DNA from: Acidimicrobiaceae bacterium
GTDB taxonomy: Bacteria > Actinomycetota > Acidimicrobiia > Acidimicrobiales > Palsa-688
Assembly (NCBI GenBank): GCA_003156795.1
Contig: PMHU01000297.1
Span: 1 to 5,420 of the forward strand
DNA length: 5,420 bases
Direction: 5' to 3'
Shown here one piece after another: positions 1 through 5,420 of the stretch; position 1 is the stretch's first letter, and the number at the start of each line of letters is the position of its first letter. Both the position numbers and the translations under genes were made by a program. The notes under the pieces are model-generated. The model worked only from the letters and a program-made list of their open reading frames with translations. It searched no databases and was not told the DNA's origin.

Positions 1-16
1 GACTAAAGACTGACCA

Positions 17-50
17 TTGACACCAGGCGGGCCCGACAGGGCCGTATCGT
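17..50 (+). promoter_or_regulatory. Possible promoter of the first acetyltransferase gene, leaderless type
   Basis: A perfect TTGACA lies at 17-22 and a TANNNT-type hexamer, TATCGT, at 45-50. The 22-base gap between them is longer than the usual 16-19, so they may not work as a pair. The TATCGT hexamer alone would start transcription at about 57-59, at the ATG itself, which fits the absence of a ribosome binding site and the leaderless transcripts common in Actinomycetota. This is inference from motif positions only. Confidence 0.35.
30..43. repeat. Small GC-rich inverted repeat in the promoter region
   Basis: GGCCC at 30-34 and GGGCC at 39-43 pair perfectly around the loop GACA. The dyad lies between the TTGACA and TATCGT motifs, where an operator would sit. 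It is only five base pairs and could be chance in GC-rich DNA. No T-run follows it, so it is not a convincing terminator. Confidence 0.3.
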
Positions 51-58
51 AATGCGCC

Positions 59-643
59 ATGAGCGACTTTTCGTTTTCGCCTGTCCCCGAGATCGAGCAT
101 GCAAAGGCGTATGGCACTTTGGTGTCGGCATTCACCGACGATCCCGTCGAGCGTTGGCTCTATCCGGAGTTGGCGCAGTACCTCACATACTTCCCGCGGT
201 TCCTGGCGGCGTTCGGCGGCAAGGCCTTCGACGAGCAGACCGTGTGGTGTCTCGGCGAGTTCTCGGCCATCGCCCTCTGGCTACCTCCGGGCACAGAGCC
301 AGACGGCGATGCGATCGGTGCTGTGCTCACCGAGACCGTATCGCCGGACAAGCACGGTGACACCTTCGCCGTGCTCGGGCAGATGGACGCTGCGCATCCC
401 ACGTATCCGCACTGGTACCTGCCGTGGTTCGGGGTCGACCCCCTCTTGCAGGGAAGGGGACTAGGAGGCGAGTTGATGGCGCATTGTCTTGAAATCGTCG
501 ACACGGACCACCTTCCCACCTACCTTGAAAGTCCCAATCCGCGCAACATCCCTTTCTATGAGCGTCACGGGTTCGAGGTCACTGGCGGGGCGCAAGCCCG
601 AGACTGCCCGCCCATCACGTTCATGCTGCGAAGCGCTCCCTGA
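59..643 (+). CDS. GNAT family N-acetyltransferase
   Basis: This 194-residue protein is predicted to transfer an acetyl group from acetyl-CoA to an amine in the cytoplasm; the acceptor cannot be read from the sequence. The acetyl-CoA pyrophosphate-binding motif A lies at residues 119-140, where a hydrophobic strand (WYLPWFGVDP) leads into QGRGLG at 131-136, matching the family's Q/R-x-x-G-x-G/A. Motif B follows at about 155-174, with YLES, then NIPFYERHGFEV, the usual Tyr-bearing helix and strand before the C-terminus. The N-terminal 100 residues (DDPVERWLYP, then LWLPPG near 73-78) resemble the substrate-side half of the actinobacterial and fungal GNATs that carry the HWYLP strand. Length is normal for the family. 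ATG 59 is chosen because the downstream frame is intact and a TANNNT -10-like motif sits just upstream; there is no Shine-Dalgarno sequence. The family call is firm; the substrate is unknown. Confidence 0.93.
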   Translation: MSDFSFSPVPEIEHAKAYGTLVSAFTDDPVERWLYPELAQYLTYFPRFLAAFGGKAFDEQTVWCLGEFSAIALWLPPGTEPDGDAIGAVLTETVSPDKHGDTFAVLGQMDAAHPTYPHWYLPWFGVDPLLQGRGLGGELMAHCLEIVDTDHLPTYLESPNPRNIPFYERHGFEVTGGAQARDCPPITFMLRSAP

Positions 644-787
644 TCATCGTTCAGCGCGCTCATACTCCGCCTTGAGCTCATCCCATAAATGCCGGAGTAT
701 CCGGTGAACGCCAAACGTGATTCCGATCTGGATGCGCTCGTACAGGCGTCTGAGGCGGGATCCTTGAGCGAGTGTTACGCACGGCCT
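644..787 (-). pseudogene. Possible C-terminal remnant of an unidentified gene
   Basis: On the minus strand an open frame of 47 codons runs from just after a TAG (788-790) to a TGA at 644-646, directly abutting the stop of the plus-strand acetyltransferase gene. Its product looks protein-like: a charged amphipathic stretch with RLRRLYERIQIG, then HRILRHLWDELKAEYERAER at the C-terminus. There is no ATG, GTG or TTG start in the frame, so it would have to be the broken end of a longer gene. Third-position GC (about two thirds) is below that of the neighbouring genes, which argues for decay or chance. I recognise no family. It may simply be non-coding. Confidence 0.22.
662..700. repeat. Inverted repeat downstream of the first gene
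   Basis: ATACTCCG at 662-669 and CGGAGTAT at 693-700 are perfect 8-base complements separated by 23 bases. The loop holds the palindrome TGAGCTCA (673-680). It sits about 20 bases past the acetyltransferase stop, where a terminator could lie, but the stem is not followed by a T-run and also falls inside the possible minus-strand remnant. Confidence 0.3.
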
Positions 788-993
788 CTAGATAACTTTT
801 AGGTTCAAGTGATGTGGGCCCGCCCGCAGACGCTGTTGCGATCGTGAGAAAACCATTCTGATGCATGACATCGGCCATCCGACCTGACCTTCGTTCGCCT
901 AGCCGAGTGGAGTGAACCGGATAGAAACAGCCGCTGCTACTGCGGAAGAGGCAAGAACTGCGAGGAGCGCCACGGTACCGGCACCGCCTAGCT

Positions 994-3453
994 GTGTTCT
1001 CAGAACATTTCGGCGAACACCTTCCTCCCTTCGGCCGGCGCACTGGTCAACCGCCTCCTACCCTGGGCCCGGTGAGCCAGGGGCCTCGCTGGACCGCATT
1101 CGGGCGGGCGTCGGAAGAGCCGTATCGCCGTCGTTCGAGTGACGCCGTCCGGCTGGCGGCGGCCGGCACGGTACTGGCCCTGCTGGTGGCCCGGGCCACG
1201 AGGCCGATCGGCGTCAGCCAGTCAGCCATCTTCCAGCTTCTTGGCTCACTGCCGCGCAATCTGGTCCCGCAGTTCCGTGATCTAGAGCGCATTGGCACCC
1301 TGTGGGCGGTGGGCCTCCTGGTAGCGGCGGTGGTGGTGGCCCGCCGGTGGCGCCTGGCCCGAGACCTGTCGCTGGCCGGCCTGCTGGCGTGGGGTGTATC
1401 ACGGGTGCTGGGCACCGACGTGATCGGCCACGCCGGTCTCCGCCACAGCCTGCGGACCCTGACCCATTCGGGGGTAACGCCCGACTTCCCTGCCGTGCGC
1501 ATTGCCCTTTTGGTCGCGGTTGTGGGAACAGCGTCCCCCTATGTCGGGCGGCCGGTACGGCGTCTGGGGCAGGTGCTGGTGACGGTGCTCGTTCTGGGCG
1601 CTCTGTATGTGGGCACCGCCTTCCCCATCGACTTGGCCGGCGCGCTGGCGGTGGGTTGGGGGGTGGCGTCACTGATCCACCTGATCTTTGGGTCTCCCGG
1701 CGGCCGCCCGTCGGCCGCCCAGCTCGAGGCCATCCTGGCCGACATCGGCATCGCCGTCACCGGTATCCGCCTGACACCGCAGCAACGGGTGGAGGCCACC
1801 ACCTTCGAGTGCTCTGACGAGATCGGTCCGCTCGTGGTCAAGGTCATTGGACGCGACGAGCTCGACGCCCAGCTGATGGCGAAGGTCTGGCGGTTCCTGG
1901 CCTACAAAGACGCCCTGGCCACATTTCAGCTAACCCGCCTTCAGCAGGTCGAGCACGAGGCATGCATGATGCTGCTGGCCCGGGCGGCGGGGGTCAGAGT
2001 GCCGGAGGTGGTGTTCATGGGCCGGGCCGGGCCCAACGCCGCGCTACTGGTGCTGCGGCGCCCGGCTGGCTTGCGGCTCCTGACGGAAGTAGAGCCCGCG
2101 GAGATCACCGATCTCGGACTGGCCGACATCTGGACGCAAGTGGCCCGCCTGCACGATGCGGGCATCGCCCACGGGGCGCTGGATGCCGCCCATGTCATCT
2201 GCTCCGACACCGAGGGCGGCATCGTGGCCTTCGCCCGCGCGTCGAGCTCGGGGCGGTCCTACCGGCTCGGCCGGGACGTGGCCGAGCTCCTGGCCGCCAC
2301 GGCTGCCAGGGTGGGCGACGAGCGGGCCACCGCGGCCTGCGTCGCCGGGGTGGGCGACGCCGCCTTGCGGGCGGCCCTCCCGTTCCTCCAACCCGCCGCC
2401 CTGCTCCGCTCGACCCGGACCGCTCTAAGAGGCGACGCCATGAGCTCCAGGGGACACCTCGAGCGGCTCCACCAGACGGCGTCGACCCGGCTGGGAATAG
2501 ACGGTCCGGCCCTGCAGCAGATACAGCGCCTACGGCCCTCCAGCGTGCTCATGGCGGCCGGCGCGCTGGTAGGCGTCGCCGTGCTCATGGACCAGGTCGG
2601 TGATCCCTCGAAGGTCTGGGATACGGTCCGCCACGCCCAATGGGGATGGGCGGCCGTCGCCCTGGGGATCTCCCTGGCCACCAATCTCCCCTACGCGATG
2701 GCCCTGATGGGCACCGTGCCGCTACGGCTCCCGTTGTGGCCGACCACCGAACTGCAGGTGGCAATGTCCTACCCCAACCTGGTGATCCCCGTCATCGGAG
2801 GCACCGGCTTCCAGATCCGCTTCCTGCAACGCCAAGGAGCGGAGCTCCCCGCCGCCGTGGCCGCCGGCGGACTGCTCAGCGTGGTCGGGGTCATCATCGC
2901 CGAGGTGCCCCTGTTCGCCTTGGCCCTGGTCCTGTCCCCGCGGACGCTCCGCTTGGGCCAAATCGACCTCAGCGGAATCGTCCAGGTCGTGGTCGTCGCC
3001 GTACTTGTCCTAGGCCTGGCCAGCGCCGTCACCCTCGGAGTCCCCCGTCTGCGCCGCAGCGTGCTCCCCCCGGTGACCGATGCGGTGGCCACCATCTGGA
3101 CCGCCTTCAGCACCCCCCGCCAGCTGGCCCTCATCGTGGGCGGTAACGCCGCGGTGGGCCTGCTCTACGGGTACTGCCTGGTGGCCTGTGTTCTGGCGTT
3201 CGGGGCCACCATCTCCTTCTGGACAGCCACGGCGCTGAGTGTCGGGCTCGGCACCCTGTCTTCGCTCATTCCCATCCCGGGGGGAGGCGTCGCGGTTGGC
3301 TCGGTTGGCATGTCGGCGCTCCTGGTCGGCCTGGGCATATCTACCGAAGCCGCGGTCGCCATCACCCTGGCCAACCAGCTGACGGTCACCTACCTGCCGG
3401 CCATCCCAGGATGGTTCGCCACCCGCCACCTCTTGGTCAACGACTACCTCTGA
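994..3453 (+). CDS. Lysylphosphatidylglycerol synthase TM / flippase-like membrane protein with internal kinase-like domain
   Basis: This 819-residue inner-membrane protein has three parts. Residues ~50-235 are hydrophobic with about six membrane segments (for example 51-68, 101-117, 168-184, 191-208, 212-233). Residues ~255-480 form a soluble kinase-like domain: VVKVIG gives a candidate lysine at 283, EHEA a candidate helix-C glutamate near 322, then IAHGALDAAHV at 391-401 and VAFARAS at 411-417 where the catalytic and DFG loops should be. Residues ~510-819 are the flippase-like TM domain, with about seven segments, PVIGGTGFQIRFLQRQG at 599-615, IPGGGVAVG at 761-769, and the closing YLPAIPGWFATRHLL. 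Such domains are linked to lipid or lipid-linked substrate translocation. The protein ends right after them, so the lysyl-transfer catalytic domain of MprF is absent and lipid aminoacylation is not expected. GTG 994 is the first usual start after an in-frame TAG at 922; GTG 1072 is an alternative. Substrate unknown. Confidence 0.93.
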   Translation: MFSEHFGEHLPPFGRRTGQPPPTLGPVSQGPRWTAFGRASEEPYRRRSSDAVRLAAAGTVLALLVARATRPIGVSQSAIFQLLGSLPRNLVPQFRDLERIGTLWAVGLLVAAVVVARRWRLARDLSLAGLLAWGVSRVLGTDVIGHAGLRHSLRTLTHSGVTPDFPAVRIALLVAVVGTASPYVGRPVRRLGQVLVTVLVLGALYVGTAFPIDLAGALAVGWGVASLIHLIFGSPGGRPSAAQLEAILADIGIAVTGIRLTPQQRVEATTFECSDEIGPLVVKVIGRDELDAQLMAKVWRFLAYKDALATFQLTRLQQVEHEACMMLLARAAGVRVPEVVFMGRAGPNAALLVLRRPAGLRLLTEVEPAEITDLGLADIWTQVARLHDAGIAHGALDAAHVICSDTEGGIVAFARASSSGRSYRLGRDVAELLAATAARVGDERATAACVAGVGDAALRAALPFLQPAALLRSTRTALRGDAMSSRGHLERLHQTASTRLGIDGPALQQIQRLRPSSVLMAAGALVGVAVLMDQVGDPSKVWDTVRHAQWGWAAVALGISLATNLPYAMALMGTVPLRLPLWPTTELQVAMSYPNLVIPVIGGTGFQIRFLQRQGAELPAAVAAGGLLSVVGVIIAEVPLFALALVLSPRTLRLGQIDLSGIVQVVVVAVLVLGLASAVTLGVPRLRRSVLPPVTDAVATIWTAFSTPRQLALIVGGNAAVGLLYGYCLVACVLAFGATISFWTATALSVGLGTLSSLIPIPGGGVAVGSVGMSALLVGLGISTEAAVAITLANQLTVTYLPAIPGWFATRHLLVNDYL

Positions 3454-3456
3454 CAC

Positions 3457-3468
3457 CGCTAGCGCTAG
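3457..3468. repeat. Overlapping palindromes just after the flippase-like gene
   Basis: CTAGCGCTAG (3459-3468) is a perfect 10-base palindrome six bases past the TGA, and it overlaps a second palindrome, CGCTAGCG (3457-3464). With no loop and no T-run it is a poor terminator as written; it could be a protein-binding dyad or chance. Confidence 0.35.
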
Positions 3469-3526
3469 GTCGGCGACTCCAGCCACGAGAAACCCGCGTG
3501 ATAAAGGCCACGTTTACCGGTCGACC

Positions 3527-3551
3527 CGGCCCGCTCTCAGGGTTTGGGCCG
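3527..3551. terminator. Weak candidate terminator stem
   Basis: CGGCCC (3527-3532) and GGGCCG (3546-3551) form a perfect six-pair GC-only stem with a 13-base loop, about 75 bases after the flippase-like gene. No T-run follows on either strand, so only a non-canonical terminator of the kind common in high-GC bacteria could be meant. Confidence 0.2.
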
Positions 3552-3582
3552 CGCAGGGGATGATGCTCGACTCCCGGGACGT

Positions 3583-3628
3583 TCCGACTGACAGACAACA
3601 AGCGACGGTGTCTGTCGATCGAGTCGGA
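3583..3628. repeat. Long bulged inverted repeat in the convergent spacer
   Basis: GACAGACA (3590-3597) pairs perfectly with TGTCTGTC (3609-3616) around an 11-base loop. Directly outside it, TCCGACT (3583-3589) pairs perfectly with AGTCGGA (3622-3628), leaving a single 5-base bulge (GATCG) on the right arm. Fifteen base pairs in total make this the strongest hairpin seen in the window's spacers. It could shape the 3' end of a transcript from either convergent gene, form part of a small structured RNA, or be a mobile-element relic; the sequence does not decide between these. Confidence 0.5.
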
Positions 3629-3817
3629 TGGGCAGGGACACCACTGGGCCGGCGAGAATGCATCCAGTTGTGTGGGCGGACGCGTTGGGGTCCAGTCGAG
3701 ATTGCCATCACCCCGGCCTCGGACATCGACCAGACCTGGAGGGCCTCTGAAAGCGCAGGTGTGCGGACTGCCTCAGATCCCCCCGGCGACTGAGGGCCGC
3801 CACGATCGCCGACTCCG

Positions 3818-3855
3818 CGCTCGTGGAGGCCGCGGCTGGTCGAGTTGCACGAGCG
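3818..3855. repeat. Inverted repeat downstream of the second acetyltransferase gene
   Basis: CGCTCGTG (3818-3825) and CACGAGCG (3848-3855) are perfect 8-base complements with a 22-base loop. Skipping G3817 as a bulge extends the pairing by three (TCC with GGA). It lies about 70 bases past the stop of the minus-strand acetyltransferase gene, a possible 3'-end structure, but without a T-run. Confidence 0.35.
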
Positions 3856-3925
3856 GGACGGAAGATTCGGTGCCTGCTCGTTTGCGCCCTAGCAAGACTG
3901 CGGGGCGTCACGGGGCGGGGGCTGG

Positions 3926-4360
3926 CTACCCCGAACTCCGCAAAGACTCCTTGACCCACCGAGACCATTCCGCCTGCCGGTGGTAGCCGCGAGCCACCCA
4001 GACGCTCTGGCCGAGCTGGTTGTCGTCCCGGACCATGGCATCGATCCGCAAGGCGCCAAGGCCCACCAGGCGTTGCTGTCCCCTTTCCAGCAGCAGGGTG
4101 GCTACACCCTGGCGACGGTAGTCAGGGTGTACAGCAAGACGATAAAGGTGGTAACGCCAGCCGTCCCAGCCGGCGATCACCGATCCGGCCAGCGCGCCGT
4201 CGACCTCCGCCAGGATCAAGGCCTCGGGGTCTCTGTCAATGAGAGCCTCGACGGCCTCTGCGCTGTCGTCGGGTCGGCTGGCGTTCTCCCCGCCCACCGA
4301 CCACAAATTGAGCACCAGAGCGATATCGCCTTTACCGGCAGCGCGCACGGCCACACCCAT
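3926..4360 (-). CDS. GNAT family N-acetyltransferase, YpeA/RimI-like
   Basis: This 144-residue cytoplasmic protein is a compact single-domain acetyl-CoA-dependent acetyltransferase. The N-terminus (VAVRAAGKGDIALVLNLW) is the usual first strand and helix. Strands 3 and 4 read LILAEVDGALAGSVIAGWDG at 48-67. Motif A is LYRLAVHPDYRRQGVATLLL at 72-91, with the pyrophosphate-binding RRQGVA at 82-87. A later strand gives LRIDAMVRDDNQ at 104-115, and the C-terminus has the WVARGYHRQ helix/strand followed by WSRWVK. The order, the GWDG turn and the short length resemble E. coli YpeA, a GNAT of poorly defined substrate; the usual FY before the final glycine is replaced by WV. It is unrelated in detail to the first acetyltransferase in the window. 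ATG 4360 gives the complete fold; no Shine-Dalgarno sequence precedes it. Protein N-terminal or small-amine acetylation are both possible. Confidence 0.93.
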   Translation of the reverse strand: MGVAVRAAGKGDIALVLNLWSVGGENASRPDDSAEAVEALIDRDPEALILAEVDGALAGSVIAGWDGWRYHLYRLAVHPDYRRQGVATLLLERGQQRLVGLGALRIDAMVRDDNQLGQSVWVARGYHRQAEWSRWVKESLRSSG

Positions 4361-4632
4361 ACAAGCTTGATCTTACGAGGACGCTCCGTCTGCACTGAAA
4401 CTCACCACCACAGAGACTCCCTCCGGGCGGACTTGCTGACCTGCCCCGGGGACAGATACCTAGGCAGACACGGACAGCATCGTCGGCGGCTCGCCCAGCC
4501 CGTGAAAGGGGCGCAGAACGAACTTGGTACGTCTCGCTGTGCCCGGCTCCACGATTGGTGCGAGGAGAGGCGTTGGCAATCCCTTGAAGAAACGGTTGGA
4601 CGAGATGCCACCGGAGAAGCGAGAAGCATTCC
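4361..4632. other. 272-base spacer without a recognised gene
   Basis: Both flanking genes are on the minus strand, but the gap is too long for tight operon coupling. Minus-strand frames here include a 75-codon stretch (4402-4629) rich in Ser, Arg and Cys and a start-less 58-codon frame (4460-4636); neither matches a family I know. CGCCC (4492-4496) and GGGCG (4509-4513) can pair around 12 bases, a weak candidate 3'-end structure for the upstream minus-strand gene, without a T-run. Confidence 0.45.
4370..4375 (-). promoter_or_regulatory. Possible -10 element of the second acetyltransferase gene
   Basis: Read on the minus strand, TAAGAT (TANNNT type) ends nine bases before the ATG at 4360. Transcription from it would begin about two bases before or at the ATG, giving a leaderless message, consistent with the missing ribosome binding site. 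No clear -35 hexamer is seen at the expected distance. Confidence 0.3.
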
Positions 4633-5420
4633 CTAATTAAGACAGACCTGAGTGGTCATTCGATCCTCTCTGCGTGCGAGGATGCTCGATGCGTGTGTCG
4701 CTCCGACTGCGAGCATGCCGGCAGCGAGAGAGTCCGACGGTTGACGCAGATCAGCGACTGTGCCTGCGCCGAATGGCCGCGCGGCAGGGTCCTGCTCTGT
4801 GATGGTCCCCGTCCCACGGGAACGTCTGAGGTACACGTCGGAGTTCGGGGTGGAGATCCTCACGTAGAAAACGGTCGTGGTGGAGCTGTACGCGTACCCT
4901 TTCTGGTTGGCGGCTCTGATTATCACCGGCACCCTGACGGAGACTGCGTTGGCGGGGATCGTCACGCTTCCCGACACGGCCGTGTAGTCGACGCCGTGGA
5001 TCGCGGTTCCATCGACGGTGTTGTAGTCGACGGTCACCGGTTGATCGAGTCGGGGGCTGATCGAGACGATGAAGTAGGCGTAGATCGGTCTCCTCCCCGG
5101 CGGCGGCTTCTGCTGCGCCTGAACCACCCGAGCGTTGCCAATGGACAGCGACGGCATCTGGAGGATCGTGCCGCGCGCATGCGAACGGTAGATCTTCGCT
5201 CCTACAGCGTGCGATATGGTCATCGTGAAGTAGACCTTGGAGGTGCCGGTCACGGGGTGCTCGGAGCTGACCCGGCAGACCGTGACGCCTATCTTCTGGC
5301 GAATGGCGCCCGGACCGATGATCGAGGTCCCCGACTCGGCCTGATAGTCCTGGCCCGCCAGCGCCGTGCCGTTCGATGTCGCGTAACGAAACGTCACAGC
5401 CGTCTCCAGGGGCTTCGACA
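4633..5420 (-). CDS. Calx-beta repeat protein, C-terminal part (5' end beyond window)
   Basis: The visible 261 residues are the end of a larger protein; the frame stays open to the right edge, and the GTG at 5397 is an internal valine within a Calx-beta strand, not a start. Counting from the edge, module 1 (about 1-87) has NGTALAGQDY at 16-25, VYFTMTIS and a closing RGTIL; module 2 (about 88-211) has VTVDYNTVDG, DGTAIHGVDY at 136-145, the VTIPA turn, FYVRISTP and RGTGTIT. Calx-beta domains are Ig-like sandwiches, often calcium-binding, found as tandem arrays in bacterial surface or secreted proteins. The acidic cluster that normally ends each module is mostly replaced (ILQMP; TEQDP), so calcium binding here is doubtful. 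A 50-residue tail after module 2 has no membrane anchor, LPXTG or secretion signal that I recognise. Export is inferred from the domain family; any signal peptide would lie outside the window. Confidence 0.9.
   Translation of the reverse strand, partial: SKPLETAVTFRYATSNGTALAGQDYQAESGTSIIGPGAIRQKIGVTVCRVSSEHPVTGTSKVYFTMTISHAVGAKIYRSHARGTILQMPSLSIGNARVVQAQQKPPPGRRPIYAYFIVSISPRLDQPVTVDYNTVDGTAIHGVDYTAVSGSVTIPANAVSVRVPVIIRAANQKGYAYSSTTTVFYVRISTPNSDVYLRRSRGTGTITEQDPAARPFGAGTVADLRQPSDSLAAGMLAVGATHASSILARREDRMTTQVCLN

Larger units (their letters stand above)
644..993. other. 350-base intergenic region
   Basis: Apart from the possible minus-strand remnant and the inverted repeat in its left half, I see no gene here. 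A weak promoter-like pair, TTGAGC at 764-769 and TAGATA at 789-794 (19-base gap), could serve the large downstream gene, but it is far from that gene's start. A 37-codon plus-strand frame at 689-802 begins immediately after a TAA, has no ribosome binding site and is probably chance. A purine-rich GAGGAG at 962-967 is 26 bases before the GTG at 994, too far to act as a normal ribosome binding site. Confidence 0.5.
3454..3925. other. 472-base convergent intergenic region
   Basis: The two flanking genes point into this stretch. I recognise no gene in it. The best plus-strand frame, ATG 3560 to TGA 3793 (77 residues, including CIQLCGRTRWGPVEIAI), has AGGGG touching its ATG (a second ATG at 3563 gives a three-base gap), only about 66% third-position GC and no recognisable motif; an equally open minus-strand frame lies opposite, so neither is convincing. 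What stands out instead is the density of inverted repeats, annotated separately. Confidence 0.5.

Noticed and set aside
795..830. GGTTCAAGT resembling a tRNA T-loop.
   Set aside because: The flanking bases do not form the T-stem, and no acceptor or anticodon stem could be built around it.
678..1043. A 121-codon minus-strand frame spanning the spacer and the start of the flippase-like gene.
   Set aside because: No recognisable motif, mixed codon use, and it overlaps the start of a well-supported gene on the other strand.
912..1142. A GTG-started plus-strand frame with GGAGT just upstream, overlapping the beginning of the flippase-like gene in a different frame.
   Set aside because: The product is compositionally biased with no family resemblance, and it would need a frameshift to join the flippase-like frame; nothing in the sequence shows one.
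1302..1817. A 171-codon plus-strand frame rich in Gly, Pro and Arg inside the flippase-like gene, with comparable antisense frames nearby.
   Set aside because: Low-complexity composition typical of out-of-frame reading of a high-GC gene; the flippase-like frame is the supported one.
3454..3925. Insertion sequence or transposase remnant in the convergent spacer.
   Set aside because: No transposase motif in any frame that I could read, no matched terminal inverted repeats at the edges and no obvious target-site duplication.
3980..4636. A 218-codon plus-strand frame running antisense across the second acetyltransferase gene and the following spacer.
   Set aside because: The minus strand carries a clear GNAT with all its motifs; the plus-strand product has no recognisable domain, and long antisense frames are common in high-GC DNA.
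5395..5397. GTG as the start of the Calx-beta protein.
   Set aside because: The frame continues upstream to the window edge with residues that complete a Calx-beta strand (KPLETAVTFRYA), so this is an internal valine.

Overview
The window comes from a high-GC bacterial chromosome (roughly 60-65% GC by eye), most likely an actinomycete relative (Actinomycetota). Three things point that way: strong G/C preference at third codon positions in the real genes, a GTG start on the large gene, and a three-part membrane protein (multi-pass N-terminus, kinase-like domain, flippase-like C-terminus) typical of Actinomycetota. I cannot place it below phylum level. No tRNA, rRNA, CRISPR array, intact insertion sequence or known defence system is visible.

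Layout, left to right. 1-58: upstream region with promoter-like motifs and a small GC-rich hairpin. 59-643 (+): a GNAT N-acetyltransferase, probably read from a leaderless or near-leaderless transcript. 644-993: a 350-base spacer with a possible minus-strand gene remnant abutting the first gene's stop. 994-3453 (+): the dominant gene, an 819-residue polytopic membrane protein of the lysylphosphatidylglycerol synthase TM / flippase-like family, with an internal kinase-like domain whose catalytic motifs look degenerate. 3454-3925: a 472-base convergent intergenic region with no recognisable gene but several perfect inverted repeats. 3926-4360 (-): a second, unrelated GNAT acetyltransferase of the YpeA/RimI-like type. 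4361-4632: a 272-base spacer without a recognised gene. 4633 to the right edge (-): the C-terminal part of a Calx-beta repeat protein that enters from beyond the window.

How the genes relate. They do not form an obvious operon. The spacers are long, the two halves of the window face each other, and the products belong to different activities: two small-molecule or protein acetyltransferases, one membrane flippase-like protein, and one probably exported repeat protein. The features most worth a second look are the apparent pseudokinase inside the flippase-like protein, the bulged hairpin at 3583-3628, the possible remnant at 644-787, and the divergent tail of the Calx-beta protein. I did not find convincing evidence of a new multi-gene system.
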